Part shown: positions 18,805 to 28,626 of the stretch, in pieces | Position numbering within the stretch: the first letter of the stretch is position 1 | Layout: each line of letters starts with the position of its first letter | Assembly: GCA_027064095.1 (NCBI GenBank) | Contig: JAMOQI010000020.1 | Location: forward strand, 1 to 60,007 | Length of the DNA: 60,007 bases | Direction: 5' to 3' | From: Bacteroidales bacterium | GTDB lineage: Bacteria > Bacteroidota > Bacteroidia > Bacteroidales > UBA1556 | Program-made: the position numbers and the translations under genes | The notes under the pieces: model-generated | The model's database searches: none | Seen by the model: only the letters and a program-made list of their open reading frames with translations | What the model was told of the DNA's origin: nothing

Positions 18805-18812
18805 TACTTTTG
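18805..18812 (+). promoter_or_regulatory. TAnnTTTG -7 box for purN
   Basis: TACTTTTG overlaps a TTG that could open the purN frame at 18810, and so supports the ATG at 18837 as the true start, 24 bases downstream. Confidence 0.65.
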
Positions 18813-18836
18813 CTAACTCAATTTTATATTATTAGT

Positions 18837-19418
18837 ATGAGTAACACGATAATAAAATTAGCAATATTTGCTTCAGGAAATGGTTCTAATGCTGAAAATA
18901 TAGCACTATATTTTGCCAACAATAATCAAATAAAAGTTGATTCAATATATACAAATAAAAAAGATGCTTATGTTGTAGAAAGGGCCAAAAAGCTAGGAAT
19001 AAAATCATATTATTATCCCAAAGATGTATTTACTGGGGGTACTGAACTAATAAAGATATTAAAAAATAAAGAAATAGATTATATTATTCTTGCGGGTTTT
19101 TTGCTTAAAATACCTAATAACATTATTAATGCTTTTCAAAATAAGATTCTTAATATTCATCCGGCACTATTACCAAAATTTGGAGGAAAAGGCATGTATG
19201 GTGATAATGTTCACAAAGCTGTAAAGACCTCTGGTGATAAAGAAAGCGGAATAACTATTCATGTTGTTAATGAGCACTATGATGAAGGCACAATAGTCTT
19301 TCAAGCGAAATGTAATATTAGCGAATCTGATAGTTATACAGATATCGCCAATAAAATTCACAAGCTGGAATATGACAATTTCCCTAAGGTAATAAAATCA
19401 TTTATCAAACAGGAATAG
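18837..19418 (+). CDS. purN: Phosphoribosylglycinamide formyltransferase
   Basis: A 193-residue GAR transformylase, which uses 10-formyl-tetrahydrofolate in step three of purine synthesis. FASGNGSNAENI near the N-terminus is the phosphate-binding loop, ILNIHPALLPKF carries the catalytic Asn and His, and HYDEGTIVFQ carries the catalytic Asp. The start is the ATG at 18837, because the upstream TTG lies in a promoter box. It is divergent from maf and convergent with the VOC gene 15 bases away. No other pur gene is nearby. Confidence 0.93.
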   Translation: MSNTIIKLAIFASGNGSNAENIALYFANNNQIKVDSIYTNKKDAYVVERAKKLGIKSYYYPKDVFTGGTELIKILKNKEIDYIILAGFLLKIPNNIINAFQNKILNIHPALLPKFGGKGMYGDNVHKAVKTSGDKESGITIHVVNEHYDEGTIVFQAKCNISESDSYTDIANKIHKLEYDNFPKVIKSFIKQE

Positions 19419-19433
19419 AAAGGAGTATCTAAA

Positions 19434-20495
19434 CTATCCTTTAACTCTTTTCAGAGCCAAAGCTTTAAGTATCCATTTTGGCAAATTTTTCTTTGGATCT
19501 CTTTTGGTAAGATCTATACCGAGCCCTAACGCTTTGATAATGGGTAGTTTATGTGTTTCAACAAATTCAATAGGCGTTCCATCAGGGTCTGAGACATATG
19601 CAAAATGCCCGGCAGCTTGTCCCATATCAAAACTATTTTTAGAGTCTACAGTGAAAGGGAAACCATTAGCAGTACACTCTTTCTCCAATTGTGCCATATT
19701 GTGCACATCAAAGCATAAATGAATAAAACCGGGGTCCCCCCAAATTCTATTTTCAAAAATTTTTCTTACTGGGGAATCTATTATTTGTACTAATTCTATT
19801 TCGTTAGGACCTAAAAGTGGACTAAAGCCACCTTCTGTTTTTTTACTTTTTCTTAAGAGTACCCTCCTGCTTTCCAAACCTCCACCGGGTAATGAGCCAA
19901 AATCATTAGAAACACCCTTGTTATCATACACAATATTTGAATAACCTAAAGTTTTAGAGTACAATTTCAAAGAAGCATCGATATCACTAACACCAATAAT
20001 CACTCCTAACACACCACCTGTAACAGCATTTGTATTTACAAAAACATAATCGTCTTTAATAATTTGAAAAATATTTCCATAAGGATCACGAACAAAAAAA
20101 TGTGATTTTCCTTCTGGTGTTTTTACGATATCACCTAGTATATCAACACCTTTATTTTTCATCCATTGAAAAGCTTTTTCGGTATCTTGGGTTTTTAATT
20201 TTGCAGCAAAAATCCCTAAATCCCCTATTTGAATTTCAAATTTAGGGTTTTCAGGAGTTTTTCCTGTATGCTGCCATACTTCAAAACCACCACCAGATTG
20301 CATATTCAAGGCAAGAATAGCATGTCTTGGCCTGGCTTTATTTTCAGTATAATGCATCATCAATTCTGCCACAGCAGCTTCTTCAAATGCTCTTATGTCC
20401 ATTCCAAAATATTTTCTATACCAAGCCCATGCTTCGTGTACATTCTCTACGCCTATACCTACCTGTTGTATGCCATAAATAATTTTCTCACTCAT
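19434..20495 (-). CDS. Two-domain VOC superfamily protein
   Basis: A 353-residue protein with two vicinal-oxygen-chelate (glyoxalase/dioxygenase) domains at about 5-145 and 160-320. Each has the paired beta-alpha-beta-beta-beta units; the second includes GFIHLCFDVHNM and YVSDPDGTPIEFVE, where His and Glu can bind a metal. The layout recalls extradiol dioxygenases and 4-hydroxyphenylpyruvate dioxygenase, but the C-terminal signature of the latter is absent. Substrate unknown. A reverse promoter-like TACTTTCG precedes it. It stands alone between purN and a repeat-bearing gap. Confidence 0.78.
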   Translation of the reverse strand: MSEKIIYGIQQVGIGVENVHEAWAWYRKYFGMDIRAFEEAAVAELMMHYTENKARPRHAILALNMQSGGGFEVWQHTGKTPENPKFEIQIGDLGIFAAKLKTQDTEKAFQWMKNKGVDILGDIVKTPEGKSHFFVRDPYGNIFQIIKDDYVFVNTNAVTGGVLGVIIGVSDIDASLKLYSKTLGYSNIVYDNKGVSNDFGSLPGGGLESRRVLLRKSKKTEGGFSPLLGPNEIELVQIIDSPVRKIFENRIWGDPGFIHLCFDVHNMAQLEKECTANGFPFTVDSKNSFDMGQAAGHFAYVSDPDGTPIEFVETHKLPIIKALGLGIDLTKRDPKKNLPKWILKALALKRVKG

Positions 20496-20570
20496 TAAAT
20501 ATTCTTGTTTTTATAAAATGCGAAAGTAAAGTTTTTTAATTATTTATGCTAAAAAAATAATTAACTAATA

Positions 20571-20610
20571 TTAACCTGCATTATTCATAGAATTTGCTTT
20601 TGCATGAATA
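20571..20610. repeat. Dispersed palindromic repeat, copy 1
   Basis: TTAACCTGCATTATTCATAG begins an imperfect hairpin whose right arm contains TTGCATGAATAAG. It closely matches the copy at 30237-30297, which has the same left arm with few changes. Confidence 0.6.
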
Positions 20611-20842
20611 AGCAATGAATAACGAGGTACAATGCGGAAAAACTCTCCCGAAACAAGTTCGGGACAGGCAGCTCAAATTTAACAACGACTTATTAAAGCA
20701 ACCTTATATAGGTGATAAAGAAAACGTTCTTATAATTAACTATAAACATTACGATAGAAAATCTTTAAAAATAAAGAAAATCAAAGATATTGTCTTTAAG
20801 TATTTATAATTATTTACACATTTATTGCATTCTCATTTTTTC

Positions 20843-20850
20843 TATTTTTG
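20843..20850 (+). promoter_or_regulatory. TAnnTTTG -7 box abutting glyS start
   Basis: TATTTTTG ends four bases before the ATG at 20855. The next Met is beyond conserved sequence, so the start is firm and the mRNA is probably leaderless or nearly so. Confidence 0.65.
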
Positions 20851-20854
20851 TGCC

Positions 20855-22381
20855 ATGCAAAACAACGAAGATAAATTTAAGAAAGTTATTGCTCATGCAA
20901 AGGAATATGGATTTATATTCCAATCGAGCGAGATATACGACGGTCTTAGTGCTGTGTATGATTATGCCCAAAATGGTGTAGAGTTAAAGAATAATATCAA
21001 AAACTATTGGTGGAAATCCATGGTGCAAATGAATGAAAATATTGTAGGTATAGATTCTGCAATTTTCATGCACCCTACCGTTTGGAAAGCCTCTGGTCAC
21101 GTAGGAGCATTTAATGACCCAATGATTGACAATAAGGATAGTAAAAAACGCTATCGTGCGGATGTTTTGGTAGAAGATTTTATGGCTAAAATTGAAGCTA
21201 AAATAAATAAAGATATAGAAAAAGCCAGAAAAAGATTTGGTGATAGCTTTGATGAAGAACAGTATCGTGCTACTAACAGTAGAATTATTGAACGTCAAGC
21301 CAAAATTGATGATATCAGCAAAAAGCTCTATGGTGCTATGGAATCAGAAAACTTAGCAAGTATCAAAACCTTAATTGAAGAATTAGGAATTACTTGTCCG
21401 CTTTCCGGATCGAAAAACTGGACTGATGTTCGTCAATTCAATCTTATGTTTAGTACTCAGATGGGTTCGATAAGCGACGATGCTAATGAAATTTATCTAC
21501 GCCCAGAAACAGCTCAAGGTATTTTTGTGAATTATTTAAATGTACAAAAAACCGGTAGAATGAAAATTCCATTTGGTATTGCTCAAATAGGAAAAGCATT
21601 TAGAAATGAGATTGTTGCTCGTCAGTTTATATTTAGAATGAGAGAATTTGAACAAATGGAAATGCAATTTTTTGTTCGCCCGGGAGAAGAACTTAAATGG
21701 TTCGAATACTGGAAAAATAAAAGAATTGCCTGGCACAAAGCATTGGGAATACCGGAAGATAATTATCGTTTCCACGATCATGAGAAACTTGCCCACTATG
21801 CAAATGCTGCATCTGATATTGAATTTAAATTTCCCTTTGGTTTCAAAGAATTAGAAGGTATTCATAGTCGTACAGATTTTGACCTTTCTGCACATCAAGA
21901 ATTCTCTGGCAAAAAACTACAATACTTTGATCCTGAACTAAACAAAAGCTACGTCCCTTATGTGGTAGAAACATCAATAGGTTTGGATAGGATGTTCTTA
22001 TCGATACTTTCTTACGCTTATCAAGAAGAAAAATTAGAAGATGGTAGTAGCAGAGTGGTTTTGAATATTCCACCAATATTAGCTCCTGTAAAAGCTACGG
22101 TATTGCCACTAACTAAAAAAGATGGCTTGCCAGAGAAGGCAAAAGAAATAATGAATACTCTTAAGCAAGACTATATTTGCCAATATGACGAAAAAGATGC
22201 TATTGGTAAACGTTATCGCCGTCAAGATGCTATCGGTACACCATATTGTATTACTATTGACCATCAGACTCTAACAGACAATACTGTTACGATTCGTGAA
22301 AGAGATACTATGCAACAAGAGAGAATTGATATAGATAAACTTAGTGGAATTATCCACGAAAAGCTTAAAATTCAGTTTTAG
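20855..22381 (+). CDS. glyS: Glycyl-tRNA synthetase, dimeric class II type
   Basis: A 508-residue GlyRS of the single-chain, homodimeric type (the archaeal/eukaryotic-like form common in Bacteroidota), not the alpha2beta2 enzyme. It has GLSAVYDYAQNGVELKNN, class II motif 2 around FRNEIVARQFIFRMREFEQM, motif 3 with SIGLDRM, and a C-terminal anticodon-binding domain (about 400-508) that includes RYRRQDAIGTPYCITID. It charges tRNA-Gly in the cytoplasm. The ATG at 20855 is used, because the frame upstream runs through a promoter box. No T-box or other leader element is visible, and the mRNA may be leaderless. A strong terminator follows. Confidence 0.96.
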   Translation: MQNNEDKFKKVIAHAKEYGFIFQSSEIYDGLSAVYDYAQNGVELKNNIKNYWWKSMVQMNENIVGIDSAIFMHPTVWKASGHVGAFNDPMIDNKDSKKRYRADVLVEDFMAKIEAKINKDIEKARKRFGDSFDEEQYRATNSRIIERQAKIDDISKKLYGAMESENLASIKTLIEELGITCPLSGSKNWTDVRQFNLMFSTQMGSISDDANEIYLRPETAQGIFVNYLNVQKTGRMKIPFGIAQIGKAFRNEIVARQFIFRMREFEQMEMQFFVRPGEELKWFEYWKNKRIAWHKALGIPEDNYRFHDHEKLAHYANAASDIEFKFPFGFKELEGIHSRTDFDLSAHQEFSGKKLQYFDPELNKSYVPYVVETSIGLDRMFLSILSYAYQEEKLEDGSSRVVLNIPPILAPVKATVLPLTKKDGLPEKAKEIMNTLKQDYICQYDEKDAIGKRYRRQDAIGTPYCITIDHQTLTDNTVTIRERDTMQQERIDIDKLSGIIHEKLKIQF

Positions 22382-22466
22382 CATAATAGCTTATTGTATT
22401 GAATGATAATTTATGTAAATTAAATCAAAATAATATTAATAATTTTTCTTTGAAAAACAGAAACTG

Positions 22467-22502
22467 AAAGGGAGTTTGTAATTTCACTAAACTCCCTTTT
22501 TT
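22467..22502 (+). terminator. Terminator after glyS
   Basis: Stem AAAGGGAGTTT (22467-22477) / AAACTCCCTTT (22489-22499) followed by T residues. Typical intrinsic terminator, about 90 bases after the stop. Confidence 0.9.
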
Positions 22503-22520
22503 GTAAAATAAAATTTTATT

Positions 22521-23636
22521 ATGCATATATCAGAGGCAATTAAAATAGAAAGATTTCCTTTATCACGTAATAACTCCTTGCAAGCATGGAATGCCGCTGA
22601 TGAATATTTATTAAATTATTGGAACAAAATCAATATCAAAAATTCTAATATTGCAATCTATAATGATAGGTTTGGATACCTGGCTAATCATTTAAACAAA
22701 TATAATCCAATATCAATAATTGATTTTAAAAGTCAAGAAAAAGCAATAAAGCACAATTTAGAGAAAAATGGGTTTGATTTCAATAAAGAGAAAATATTTT
22801 ATCCTATTGATAAGCTTCCTAAGCCCTTAGATTATGTATTTTTAAAAATACCAAAATCATTAGATTTGTTCAAGCTTTATTTAAATCAAATTTCTCAGTT
22901 TAGTAATAAAAACACTACTGTTATTTGCTCATTTATGACTAAGAATTTTAGTCAACAATATGTAAAAATTAGTGAGAATTATTTTTCAGAATCAGAACAA
23001 AGTTTAGCAAAGAAAAAAGCCAGATTGTTAATACTTAAAAAACCTTTGCACACAAAAGCACATTCAATAATAAATACTATTCAAATAAATAAAGAGGAAT
23101 ATTTGAAACAATACTATGGTGTTTTCTCGGCGCATAATATCGATTATGCTACACAATTTTTATTACAGAATATTGAGTTAAATAGCAACGAGAAAGAAAT
23201 ATTAGATCTAGGTTCAGGCAATGGTGTAATAGCCTATCATATTGCTAAGACGTATGATACCTTAGGATTAGAAGCTCCAAATATCTATCTTGTTGATGAT
23301 TCTTACCTTGCCATAGAATCTTCGAAACTAAACCTAAAAGGTAAGAATTTTAAATTTTCTTTTAATGATAATATTGAGGATTTCATGGATGAAAGTTTAG
23401 ATTTAATAATTACAAATCCTCCATTCCATTTTGATTATGAGATAAATACAGAAACCACATTTAATCTTTTCTACCAAAGCAAAACAAAACTAAAGAAAGA
23501 AGGGCGTTTAGTAATTGTTGCCAACAGACATTTGAATTATCGCAGCTTTCTTAAAAAACTTTTTCCAAGGACAGATACTATCGGTGAGAATCATAAATTT
23601 GTTGTTTTTGAATGTTATAAGTATAAGAGACAATAA
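22521..23636 (+). CDS. rlmG: 23S rRNA m2G1835 methyltransferase
   Basis: A 371-residue RsmC/RlmG-type protein with a degenerate N-terminal methyltransferase-like half and an active C-terminal half. The N-terminal LQAWNAADEYLLNYW strongly matches E. coli RlmG. The C-terminal half has motif I EILDLGSGNGVIAYHIA (about 230-246), VDDSYLAIESSKLN, and the catalytic NPPFH. RlmG methylates N2 of G1835 in 23S rRNA before 50S assembly. It is followed 26 bases later by tag and then by rlmF, so two 23S methylases flank a DNA glycosylase in one probable operon. Confidence 0.93.
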   Translation: MHISEAIKIERFPLSRNNSLQAWNAADEYLLNYWNKINIKNSNIAIYNDRFGYLANHLNKYNPISIIDFKSQEKAIKHNLEKNGFDFNKEKIFYPIDKLPKPLDYVFLKIPKSLDLFKLYLNQISQFSNKNTTVICSFMTKNFSQQYVKISENYFSESEQSLAKKKARLLILKKPLHTKAHSIINTIQINKEEYLKQYYGVFSAHNIDYATQFLLQNIELNSNEKEILDLGSGNGVIAYHIAKTYDTLGLEAPNIYLVDDSYLAIESSKLNLKGKNFKFSFNDNIEDFMDESLDLIITNPPFHFDYEINTETTFNLFYQSKTKLKKEGRLVIVANRHLNYRSFLKKLFPRTDTIGENHKFVVFECYKYKRQ

Positions 23637-23662
23637 AATATAGATTACAAAATACGAAACGA

Positions 23663-24229
23663 ATGAAAAATAAAACACGATGTGCTTGGGTTACCGAAGA
23701 CCCCTTATATATTGATTATCATGATAATGAATGGGGAATTCCTGTACATGACGATAAAAAATTATTTGAATTTTTATTATTGGAAGGTTTTCAAGCAGGA
23801 TTAAGTTGGATAACAATACTTAAAAAACGTGAAAATTTTAGACTTGCTTTTGACGATTTCGATTACCGCAAAATTGCATTATATGATGATAACAAAAGAG
23901 AAGAGTTATTGCAAAATGCAGGTATAATACGTAATAAACTTAAAATAACCTCCACATTAATTAATGCACAGGCTTTTATAGAAATTCAAAAAGAGTTTGG
24001 AAGTTTTGATAAATATATTTGGAATTACGTAAATGGCAAAACCATAAATAATAATTTCAAATCATTAGAACAAGTTCCTGCCAAAACTGAATTATCTGAC
24101 AGAATAAGTAAAGACCTCAAAAAGAGAGGATTCAAATTTGCAGGAAGCACCATAATTTATGCATTTATGCAAGCCATAGGAATGGTAAATGACCACACAA
24201 TTGATTGCTATAAGAAAATAAATAAATAA
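23663..24229 (+). CDS. tag: DNA-3-methyladenine glycosylase I
   Basis: A 188-residue Tag protein, full length. The N-terminal Cys of TRCAWV and YHDNEWG, with the C-terminal HTIDCYK, supply the zinc-binding Cys and His residues. LLLEGFQAGLSWITILKKR is the family core that holds the alkylated base. It removes 3-methyladenine from DNA and starts base excision repair. The stop is one base before the rlmF ATG, so the two are tightly coupled. Confidence 0.95.
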   Translation: MKNKTRCAWVTEDPLYIDYHDNEWGIPVHDDKKLFEFLLLEGFQAGLSWITILKKRENFRLAFDDFDYRKIALYDDNKREELLQNAGIIRNKLKITSTLINAQAFIEIQKEFGSFDKYIWNYVNGKTINNNFKSLEQVPAKTELSDRISKDLKKRGFKFAGSTIIYAFMQAIGMVNDHTIDCYKKINK

Positions 24230-24230
24230 T

Positions 24231-25130
24231 ATGTCGAAAAAAGATTCCAATATAAAAAGCAAAAGCAAATTACATGCAAATAATAAACATAAGGGAATAT
24301 ATAATTATAAGAACCTTGCTAAAATAAATCCTTTATTAAAAGACTTTATTAGAAGAAATCAGTTTGGGAACATATCAATAGACTTTAGTAATCCGCAAGC
24401 CGTTTATCAGCTCAATAAAGCTATCTTACAGGATTCTTATAAAATCAGATATTGGGAACTCCCACACAAATATCTCTGTCCTGCTATTCCGGGAAGAGCA
24501 GAATATATTCATCATATTGCTGAAATACTGAAACCTAAGACAGAAAACATTCGTTGTCTTGATATAGGTACTGGAGCTAGTTTGATATATCCAATTATTG
24601 GAGTAAGAGAATATAACTGGTCTTTTGTCGGAACCGATATAGATGATTTAGCTATTAATTCTGCCCGACAAATTATAAATAATAATGGCTTAGAAGAAAA
24701 AATAGAAATTCGTAAACAAAATAACGATAATGCCTTTTTTAAAGGAATTGTAAATAAAAACGAGAAGTTTGATATAAGTATTTGCAATCCTCCATTTTTT
24801 TCATCTAAAAAAGCCTACGAACAAGCTAACTTACGCAAAATAAATAATTTATCATTAGGAAATGGTGATAAACCAGAGCCCAATTTTAGAGGAATAGATT
24901 CTGAACTTTGGTGCCTTGGTGGGGAAAAAAGATTTATTAAAAGCATGGTGAAAGAAAGCAAAGAATATGCTGATTCTATTCGATGGTTTTCGACATTGAT
25001 TTCAAATAACGATAACCTTAAACCAATTATTAAGAGTCTGGAAAAGATTAAAACCAAAGAAATAATGACAATACCAATAGAGCTAGGAAATAAGAAAAGC
25101 AGAATACTTGTTTGGAGATTTGGTGAATAA
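24231..25130 (+). CDS. rlmF: 23S rRNA m6A1618 methyltransferase
   Basis: A 299-residue RlmF (YbiN) family enzyme. The basic N-terminus is followed by the typical LAKINPLLKDFI and WELPHKYLCPAIPGRAEYIHH. SAM-binding motif I is LDIGTGASLIYPIIG, and the adenine-N6 catalytic motif is NPPFF. It methylates N6 of A1618 in 23S rRNA. It starts one base after the tag stop. No terminator hairpin is evident afterwards. Confidence 0.94.
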   Translation: MSKKDSNIKSKSKLHANNKHKGIYNYKNLAKINPLLKDFIRRNQFGNISIDFSNPQAVYQLNKAILQDSYKIRYWELPHKYLCPAIPGRAEYIHHIAEILKPKTENIRCLDIGTGASLIYPIIGVREYNWSFVGTDIDDLAINSARQIINNNGLEEKIEIRKQNNDNAFFKGIVNKNEKFDISICNPPFFSSKKAYEQANLRKINNLSLGNGDKPEPNFRGIDSELWCLGGEKRFIKSMVKESKEYADSIRWFSTLISNNDNLKPIIKSLEKIKTKEIMTIPIELGNKKSRILVWRFGE

Positions 25131-25354
25131 AAATAATACTTAACGAAGCTGATTATATCATAACACTAATTTAGACTATAGCACCTAATATCTTATTATT
25201 AGCAAAAACTTTCACAAAAATCATTTTATAAAATAAAAATTGTACTTTTACGCTTAATTATTATGGATTAGTGCACTATTAATTAATTTTATAATATGTG
25301 CTAAATATCTTTTTATAAGCAATTTATAATCTTATAATTACAAATAACAGATTT

Positions 25355-28300
25355 ATGTCAGTAAAAAGACTACTCATATTTTTAATTTTAATTAGCTCAA
25401 GCATAATAAATGCTCAGTCTATTAAGGGATATATCCCAACACAGGTATTTACCAGTAAAGATTTCTTTGCTCAGCCTAAAAACTGGGATATTGCAGAAGA
25501 TATATATGGTAGAATTTATATAGGAAATAAGGAAGGTCTTTTAGTCTATGATGGTTTATGGAAAAAATACCGCATAAACAACCAGAATGATATAAAATCA
25601 ATTGATATTGATAAGGATGGTAAAATTTATGTCGGTGGCATTGGCGAATTTGGATATTTCTATAATGATATGGGTAATAAAGGGGATTTAGCCTATCACC
25701 CTATTTATAAACTTCTCGACTCTGCATCCATAAAAAACATTGGTAACATTTGGTATCTTTTTACTCTAGATAAGGCGGCATATTTCATATCCCACTCAAA
25801 AATTTATATTTATAAAAATGGCGAAATAGACACCATTGCTACAAAAAATAAAATTATATCAGCAAAGAAAATAAATAATAAAATACTTGTTATTTTAAAA
25901 AATAAAGGACTTTATGAGATAAAACAAAAAAAACTAATAAGCTTTGGTTCCGGTTCTTTCTTCATCACTGATGAAAACAAAGCAGATATTAAAAATATAG
26001 AAAGATTTAGTAACAATGAATATATTTATATAGATTCTAAAAGTAAACTTTGGACATTTAAAATTGGCACAAACAACACAATTATAAGACATGAATTTAA
26101 AACACAGTTATCAAACTTGTTTGCAGAAATAACTATTAATAGAATATTTCGTTTAAATGATAAGACTTTTGCAATATTAGGTAGAGGACATGGTATTTTC
26201 GTAATAAATTACAAAGGTGAATTTATTCGTAAAATTGATAAGAAAAATGGCATAGGAGATGGAATTATTGAAAATATCTTTTTGGATAGCAATAATAACT
26301 TATGGATTGCTCAAGACGATATTAGTAGAGTGGATGTGTTTTCCAATTATGAGTTTTTTCCAAAAGACAAATTAAATATTAAAGGCCAGATATTAGGTAT
26401 AGATAAACTAAATGACAGACTATTTTTGAGTAGTGATTATCGGTTATATTATTTGGAACAAGATAACTATTTGAATAAGGAACAACTTTCGCAAGAAGAT
26501 ATAAATAAATTGCAAAACATTAAAGCAAAGGTGTTCAATAATGAAATGACAGAAAAATCTACTTACTACACCACAAAACTTACAATTGATAATAAAGAAC
26601 TTCTTTTATTTATAACAGATAATTTTGTTTTTCAGATAAATAAAGACTATGAGCTTGATACTACATATTTTGCTTCAGGAAATATATTAAAACAAGATCC
26701 AATAGACGAACATAGAATATGGATTGGATTGTACCCCAGTGGTTTAGCAAGTTTCTATTATAATAATGGTAAATGGATAGATGAAGGTAAAGTTAATAAT
26801 ATAGATTTGGATATTAGAGAAATTTGTTTCGATAGTAATTATAATCTATGGGCAGGTACAATTGAATCGGTAATAAAAATCTCAAGACCAACTTTTATAA
26901 ATCATAAGATTGTAAAGCCTGAAATATTTAGATTTAACGAAGCTAATGGTTTACCGGAGAAAGACGCAATATTCCCATTCAATGATGGAAAGAATATGGT
27001 TTTTGCTTCCTCGGAAGGGTTTTTAAAATATTCTGATGAAAATAAGAAATTCAGTTTTACAAATAAATATACCGATTGGTTTATGACTCATTTTACCTAT
27101 AGAGCAAAACTTGATCGTAATGGAAATATTTGGACAATTTCTCAATCAAAGGATAAAGAAACGGGATATATTAAAAAATTAATTAAAAATTCGGAAGGAA
27201 ATTACGTATCAGAAACGCCCTTTGCTAAAAATATTTCAAATAAATTATTTGGCATACTATTTTTTAACAATCAAACACTTTGGTCCGGAGGAACCCCATC
27301 TGATTTAATTAAGATAGATATTAGCAAGAAAGCTAATTCAGGTGTTATCAATGCTTATATTAATAAAGTACTTACCAATAAAGACACTCTATTCAATGGT
27401 TTTTATATAGATAAAGACTCTAATTTAGTTGGGAAACAACCCAGTGAAATGATTAAAGTTCTAGACTATAAGCAGCACAATCTCACCTTCTTTTTTGGTG
27501 GGATATCAAGTAATATTGAAGCAAAACCTGTATATCGATGGATGCTAAAAGGCTTTGAAGAAGAATGGGGAGATTGGTCGAATAAAACTGAAGTAAGGTT
27601 TACTAACTTGCATGAAGGAGATTATACTTTTATGCTACAAGCAAAAGACTTATATGGTAATATTAGTAACACGGTGGAATATTCGGTAAGCATCAGGCCA
27701 CCATGGCATAGAACAATAATAGCATATATAGCTTACTTATTATTCTTTATTGCGTTTGTGTGGGGAGCCATAAATGTATCAACCAGAAGTTTGAAGAAGA
27801 TTATTCGTGAAGCCACTGCCGAGATTGTTGCGCAAAAGGATGATATAGAAGAAAAAAACAGAGATATAATGAGTAGTATTCGCTATGCACAGAGAATACA
27901 AGAAGCTGTTAGTCCACAAAAGAAACTTATGAAAAAAGTATTCCCCGAGCACTTTGTTTTGTGGAAGCCTAGAGATATTGTCAGTGGTGATTTTTATTGG
28001 ATGATGCAAAAGAATGGCAAAGCCATTATCGCTGCAGCTGATTGTACAGGTCATGGTGTTCCAGGTGCATTTATGAGTATTATGGGAATATCATTCTTAA
28101 ATGAAATTGCAAATAAACCAGAAGTAGATACTGCAGCTAAAACATTAAATCTGCTTAGGCATAACGTAATTACTTCATTAAACCAAGAAGGCTCAGAAAC
28201 AGATACTAAAGATGGTATGGATATATCTCTTTGCGTTTATGATTTTGAGAATATGAAAATACAATTTGCCGGTGCTTACAATCCATTGTATATGATTAGA

Positions 28301-28618
28301 GAAGGCGAATTATCTATTATTAAAGCTGACAGAATGCCTATTGGTGTACATGAACGAGATGATAGGCCTTTTACTAATATGGAATTTAGTATGCATAAAG
28401 GAGATATATTTTATATACTAAGTGATGGTTATATCGACCAATTCGGTGGCGATAAAGGTAAAAAGTTTATGACAAAACGCTTTAAAGCTTTATTATTGGA
28501 AATTTATGATAAACCTATGGAAACTCAAAAGGAAATCCTATGGAATACCATCGTTGAATGGCGTGGAGATATTGAACAAATTGATGATATTATCATCATA
28601 GGAATCAAAATAGTATAA
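25355..28618 (+). CDS. Receptor protein phosphatase: propeller, Y_Y_Y, TM, SpoIIE
   Basis: A 1087-residue signalling protein. A signal peptide (1-20) is followed by a periplasmic beta-propeller (two-component-regulator-propeller type, with repeats such as GRIYIGNKEGLLVYDG and NLWAGTIESV), a Y_Y_Y domain (about 715-780, YRWMLKGFEEEWGDWS), one transmembrane helix (about 788-810), a coiled coil, and a SpoIIE/PP2C phosphatase (about 855-1087). The metal-binding Asp residues are in SGDFYW, AADCTGHGVPGAFM and SDGYIDQFGG. It probably senses a periplasmic signal and dephosphorylates a cytoplasmic Ser/Thr target, such as an anti-anti-sigma protein. No partner is adjacent. DUF4271 and hemD genes follow closely. 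Confidence 0.88.
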   Translation: MSVKRLLIFLILISSSIINAQSIKGYIPTQVFTSKDFFAQPKNWDIAEDIYGRIYIGNKEGLLVYDGLWKKYRINNQNDIKSIDIDKDGKIYVGGIGEFGYFYNDMGNKGDLAYHPIYKLLDSASIKNIGNIWYLFTLDKAAYFISHSKIYIYKNGEIDTIATKNKIISAKKINNKILVILKNKGLYEIKQKKLISFGSGSFFITDENKADIKNIERFSNNEYIYIDSKSKLWTFKIGTNNTIIRHEFKTQLSNLFAEITINRIFRLNDKTFAILGRGHGIFVINYKGEFIRKIDKKNGIGDGIIENIFLDSNNNLWIAQDDISRVDVFSNYEFFPKDKLNIKGQILGIDKLNDRLFLSSDYRLYYLEQDNYLNKEQLSQEDINKLQNIKAKVFNNEMTEKSTYYTTKLTIDNKELLLFITDNFVFQINKDYELDTTYFASGNILKQDPIDEHRIWIGLYPSGLASFYYNNGKWIDEGKVNNIDLDIREICFDSNYNLWAGTIESVIKISRPTFINHKIVKPEIFRFNEANGLPEKDAIFPFNDGKNMVFASSEGFLKYSDENKKFSFTNKYTDWFMTHFTYRAKLDRNGNIWTISQSKDKETGYIKKLIKNSEGNYVSETPFAKNISNKLFGILFFNNQTLWSGGTPSDLIKIDISKKANSGVINAYINKVLTNKDTLFNGFYIDKDSNLVGKQPSEMIKVLDYKQHNLTFFFGGISSNIEAKPVYRWMLKGFEEEWGDWSNKTEVRFTNLHEGDYTFMLQAKDLYGNISNTVEYSVSIRPPWHRTIIAYIAYLLFFIAFVWGAINVSTRSLKKIIREATAEIVAQKDDIEEKNRDIMSSIRYAQRIQEAVSPQKKLMKKVFPEHFVLWKPRDIVSGDFYWMMQKNGKAIIAAADCTGHGVPGAFMSIMGISFLNEIANKPEVDTAAKTLNLLRHNVITSLNQEGSETDTKDGMDISLCVYDFENMKIQFAGAYNPLYMIREGELSIIKADRMPIGVHERDDRPFTNMEFSMHKGDIFYILSDGYIDQFGGDKGKKFMTKRFKALLLEIYDKPMETQKEILWNTIVEWRGDIEQIDDIIIIGIKIV

Positions 28619-28626
28619 CTTTTATT

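Larger units (their letters stand above)
20496..20854. other. Intergenic region with repeats before glyS
   Basis: About 360 bases. It contains a copy of a short dispersed palindromic repeat (20571-20610), a small inverted repeat TCCCGAA / TTCGGGA at 20646-20664, and the glyS promoter box. A 64-codon open frame at 20615-20809 has no recognisable product and no promoter or ribosome site, so I do not call it a gene. Confidence 0.6.

Noticed and set aside
20615..20809. Open frame of 64 codons between the VOC gene and glyS
   Set aside because: No recognisable sequence, promoter or ribosome site; it starts within the region of the dispersed repeat and runs through another small inverted repeat.
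20496..20854. T-box or other riboswitch ahead of glyS
   Set aside because: The promoter box is four bases from the ATG, leaving no leader for such an element.
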